Source: Mariaggregatimicrobium sp964498785
GTDB lineage: Bacteria > Zhuqueibacterota > Zhuqueibacteria > Thermofontimicrobiales > Thiofontviventaceae
Direction: 5' to 3'
DNA length: 16,075 nt
Assembly: GCA_964498785.1 (NCBI GenBank)
Contig: CAZCJL010000141.1
Location: forward strand, 1-16,075
This document shows, piece after piece, positions 15,996 to 16,075 of this stretch. Under the pieces are notes generated by a model. The model was not told where the DNA came from and searched no databases. It saw only the letters and a list, made by a program, of their open reading frames with translations. A program made the translations under genes and the position numbers. The first letter of the stretch is position 1. Every line of letters starts with the position of its first letter.

Positions 15996-16075
15996 GTTAA
16001 TAAAAATAATAAAATAAAATGCAAAATAAATGTTGCATTTAATTCTCAAAATAACTATATTATATCATTAAAAAA

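Larger units (their letters stand above)
15537..16075. other. Upstream region of the secreted-protein operon, non-coding with palindromes
   Basis: I find no gene in these 539 bp on either strand beyond very short random ORFs. The operon promoter must lie here, but AT-richness makes any -10 call unsafe. Two structured segments are present: an imperfect palindrome at 15777-15858 and a perfect 9-bp inverted repeat at 15955-15995. A further 8-bp pair, AGTTGTGC (15763-15770) and GCACAACT (15915-15922), encloses the first. The window ends in low-complexity A/T sequence. Confidence 0.5.

Overview
The window looks like an AT-rich chromosomal segment from a bacterium of the Fibrobacteres-Chlorobi-Bacteroidetes (FCB) superphylum, for example Calditrichota, KSB1, Marinimicrobia or Ignavibacteria. 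A closer placement is not possible from sequence alone. The reasons are a PorV/PorQ-type outer-membrane barrel protein, a type IX secretion (T9SS) C-terminal sorting domain with the NYPNPFNPTT signature, and several very large secreted beta-propeller proteins.

Layout. Positions 1-6101 (+ strand) hold a PorV-like protein with an added second barrel-like half (229-1866), a 497-bp gap with a MITE-like palindromic element and a relic resembling an MNT-type nucleotidyltransferase, and a 1245-residue secreted LVIVD-repeat propeller protein (2364-6101). Positions 6151-9435 form an accessory patch. It contains a decayed, internally deleted IS5/IS1182-like element (6151-7008), a mazEF-type toxin-antitoxin operon on the minus strand with a palindromic operator, an intact tyrosine recombinase (7894-8778), and a second, broken tyrosine recombinase (8794-9435) with an in-frame stop and no C-terminal catalytic half. 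Positions 9349-15536 (minus strand) hold a secreted-protein operon. It reads a 1356-residue kelch/PQQ/CBM/dockerin protein first, then a 586-residue cohesin-like/YCF48-propeller protein with a T9SS sorting domain, then a third secreted protein that survives only as about 40 N-terminal residues fused to the end of the recombinase pseudogene.

How the genes may work together. The dockerin protein has a signal peptide but no T9SS sorting domain. Its operon partner has a cohesin-like N-terminal domain and does have the sorting domain. The simplest model is that the cohesin protein is exported and anchored by T9SS and docks its partner on the cell surface. This is inference from domain content and operon order. 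The accessory patch has apparently eroded the 3' end of that operon: the truncation of the recombinase and of the third secreted gene meet at about 9370.

I see no rRNA, tRNA, CRISPR array or replication origin. The most notable items are the adjacent cohesin/dockerin pair with a sorting signal on only one partner, the eight exact 120-bp-period PQQ repeats, the PorV-plus-barrel fusion, and several decayed relics at recombination junctions.
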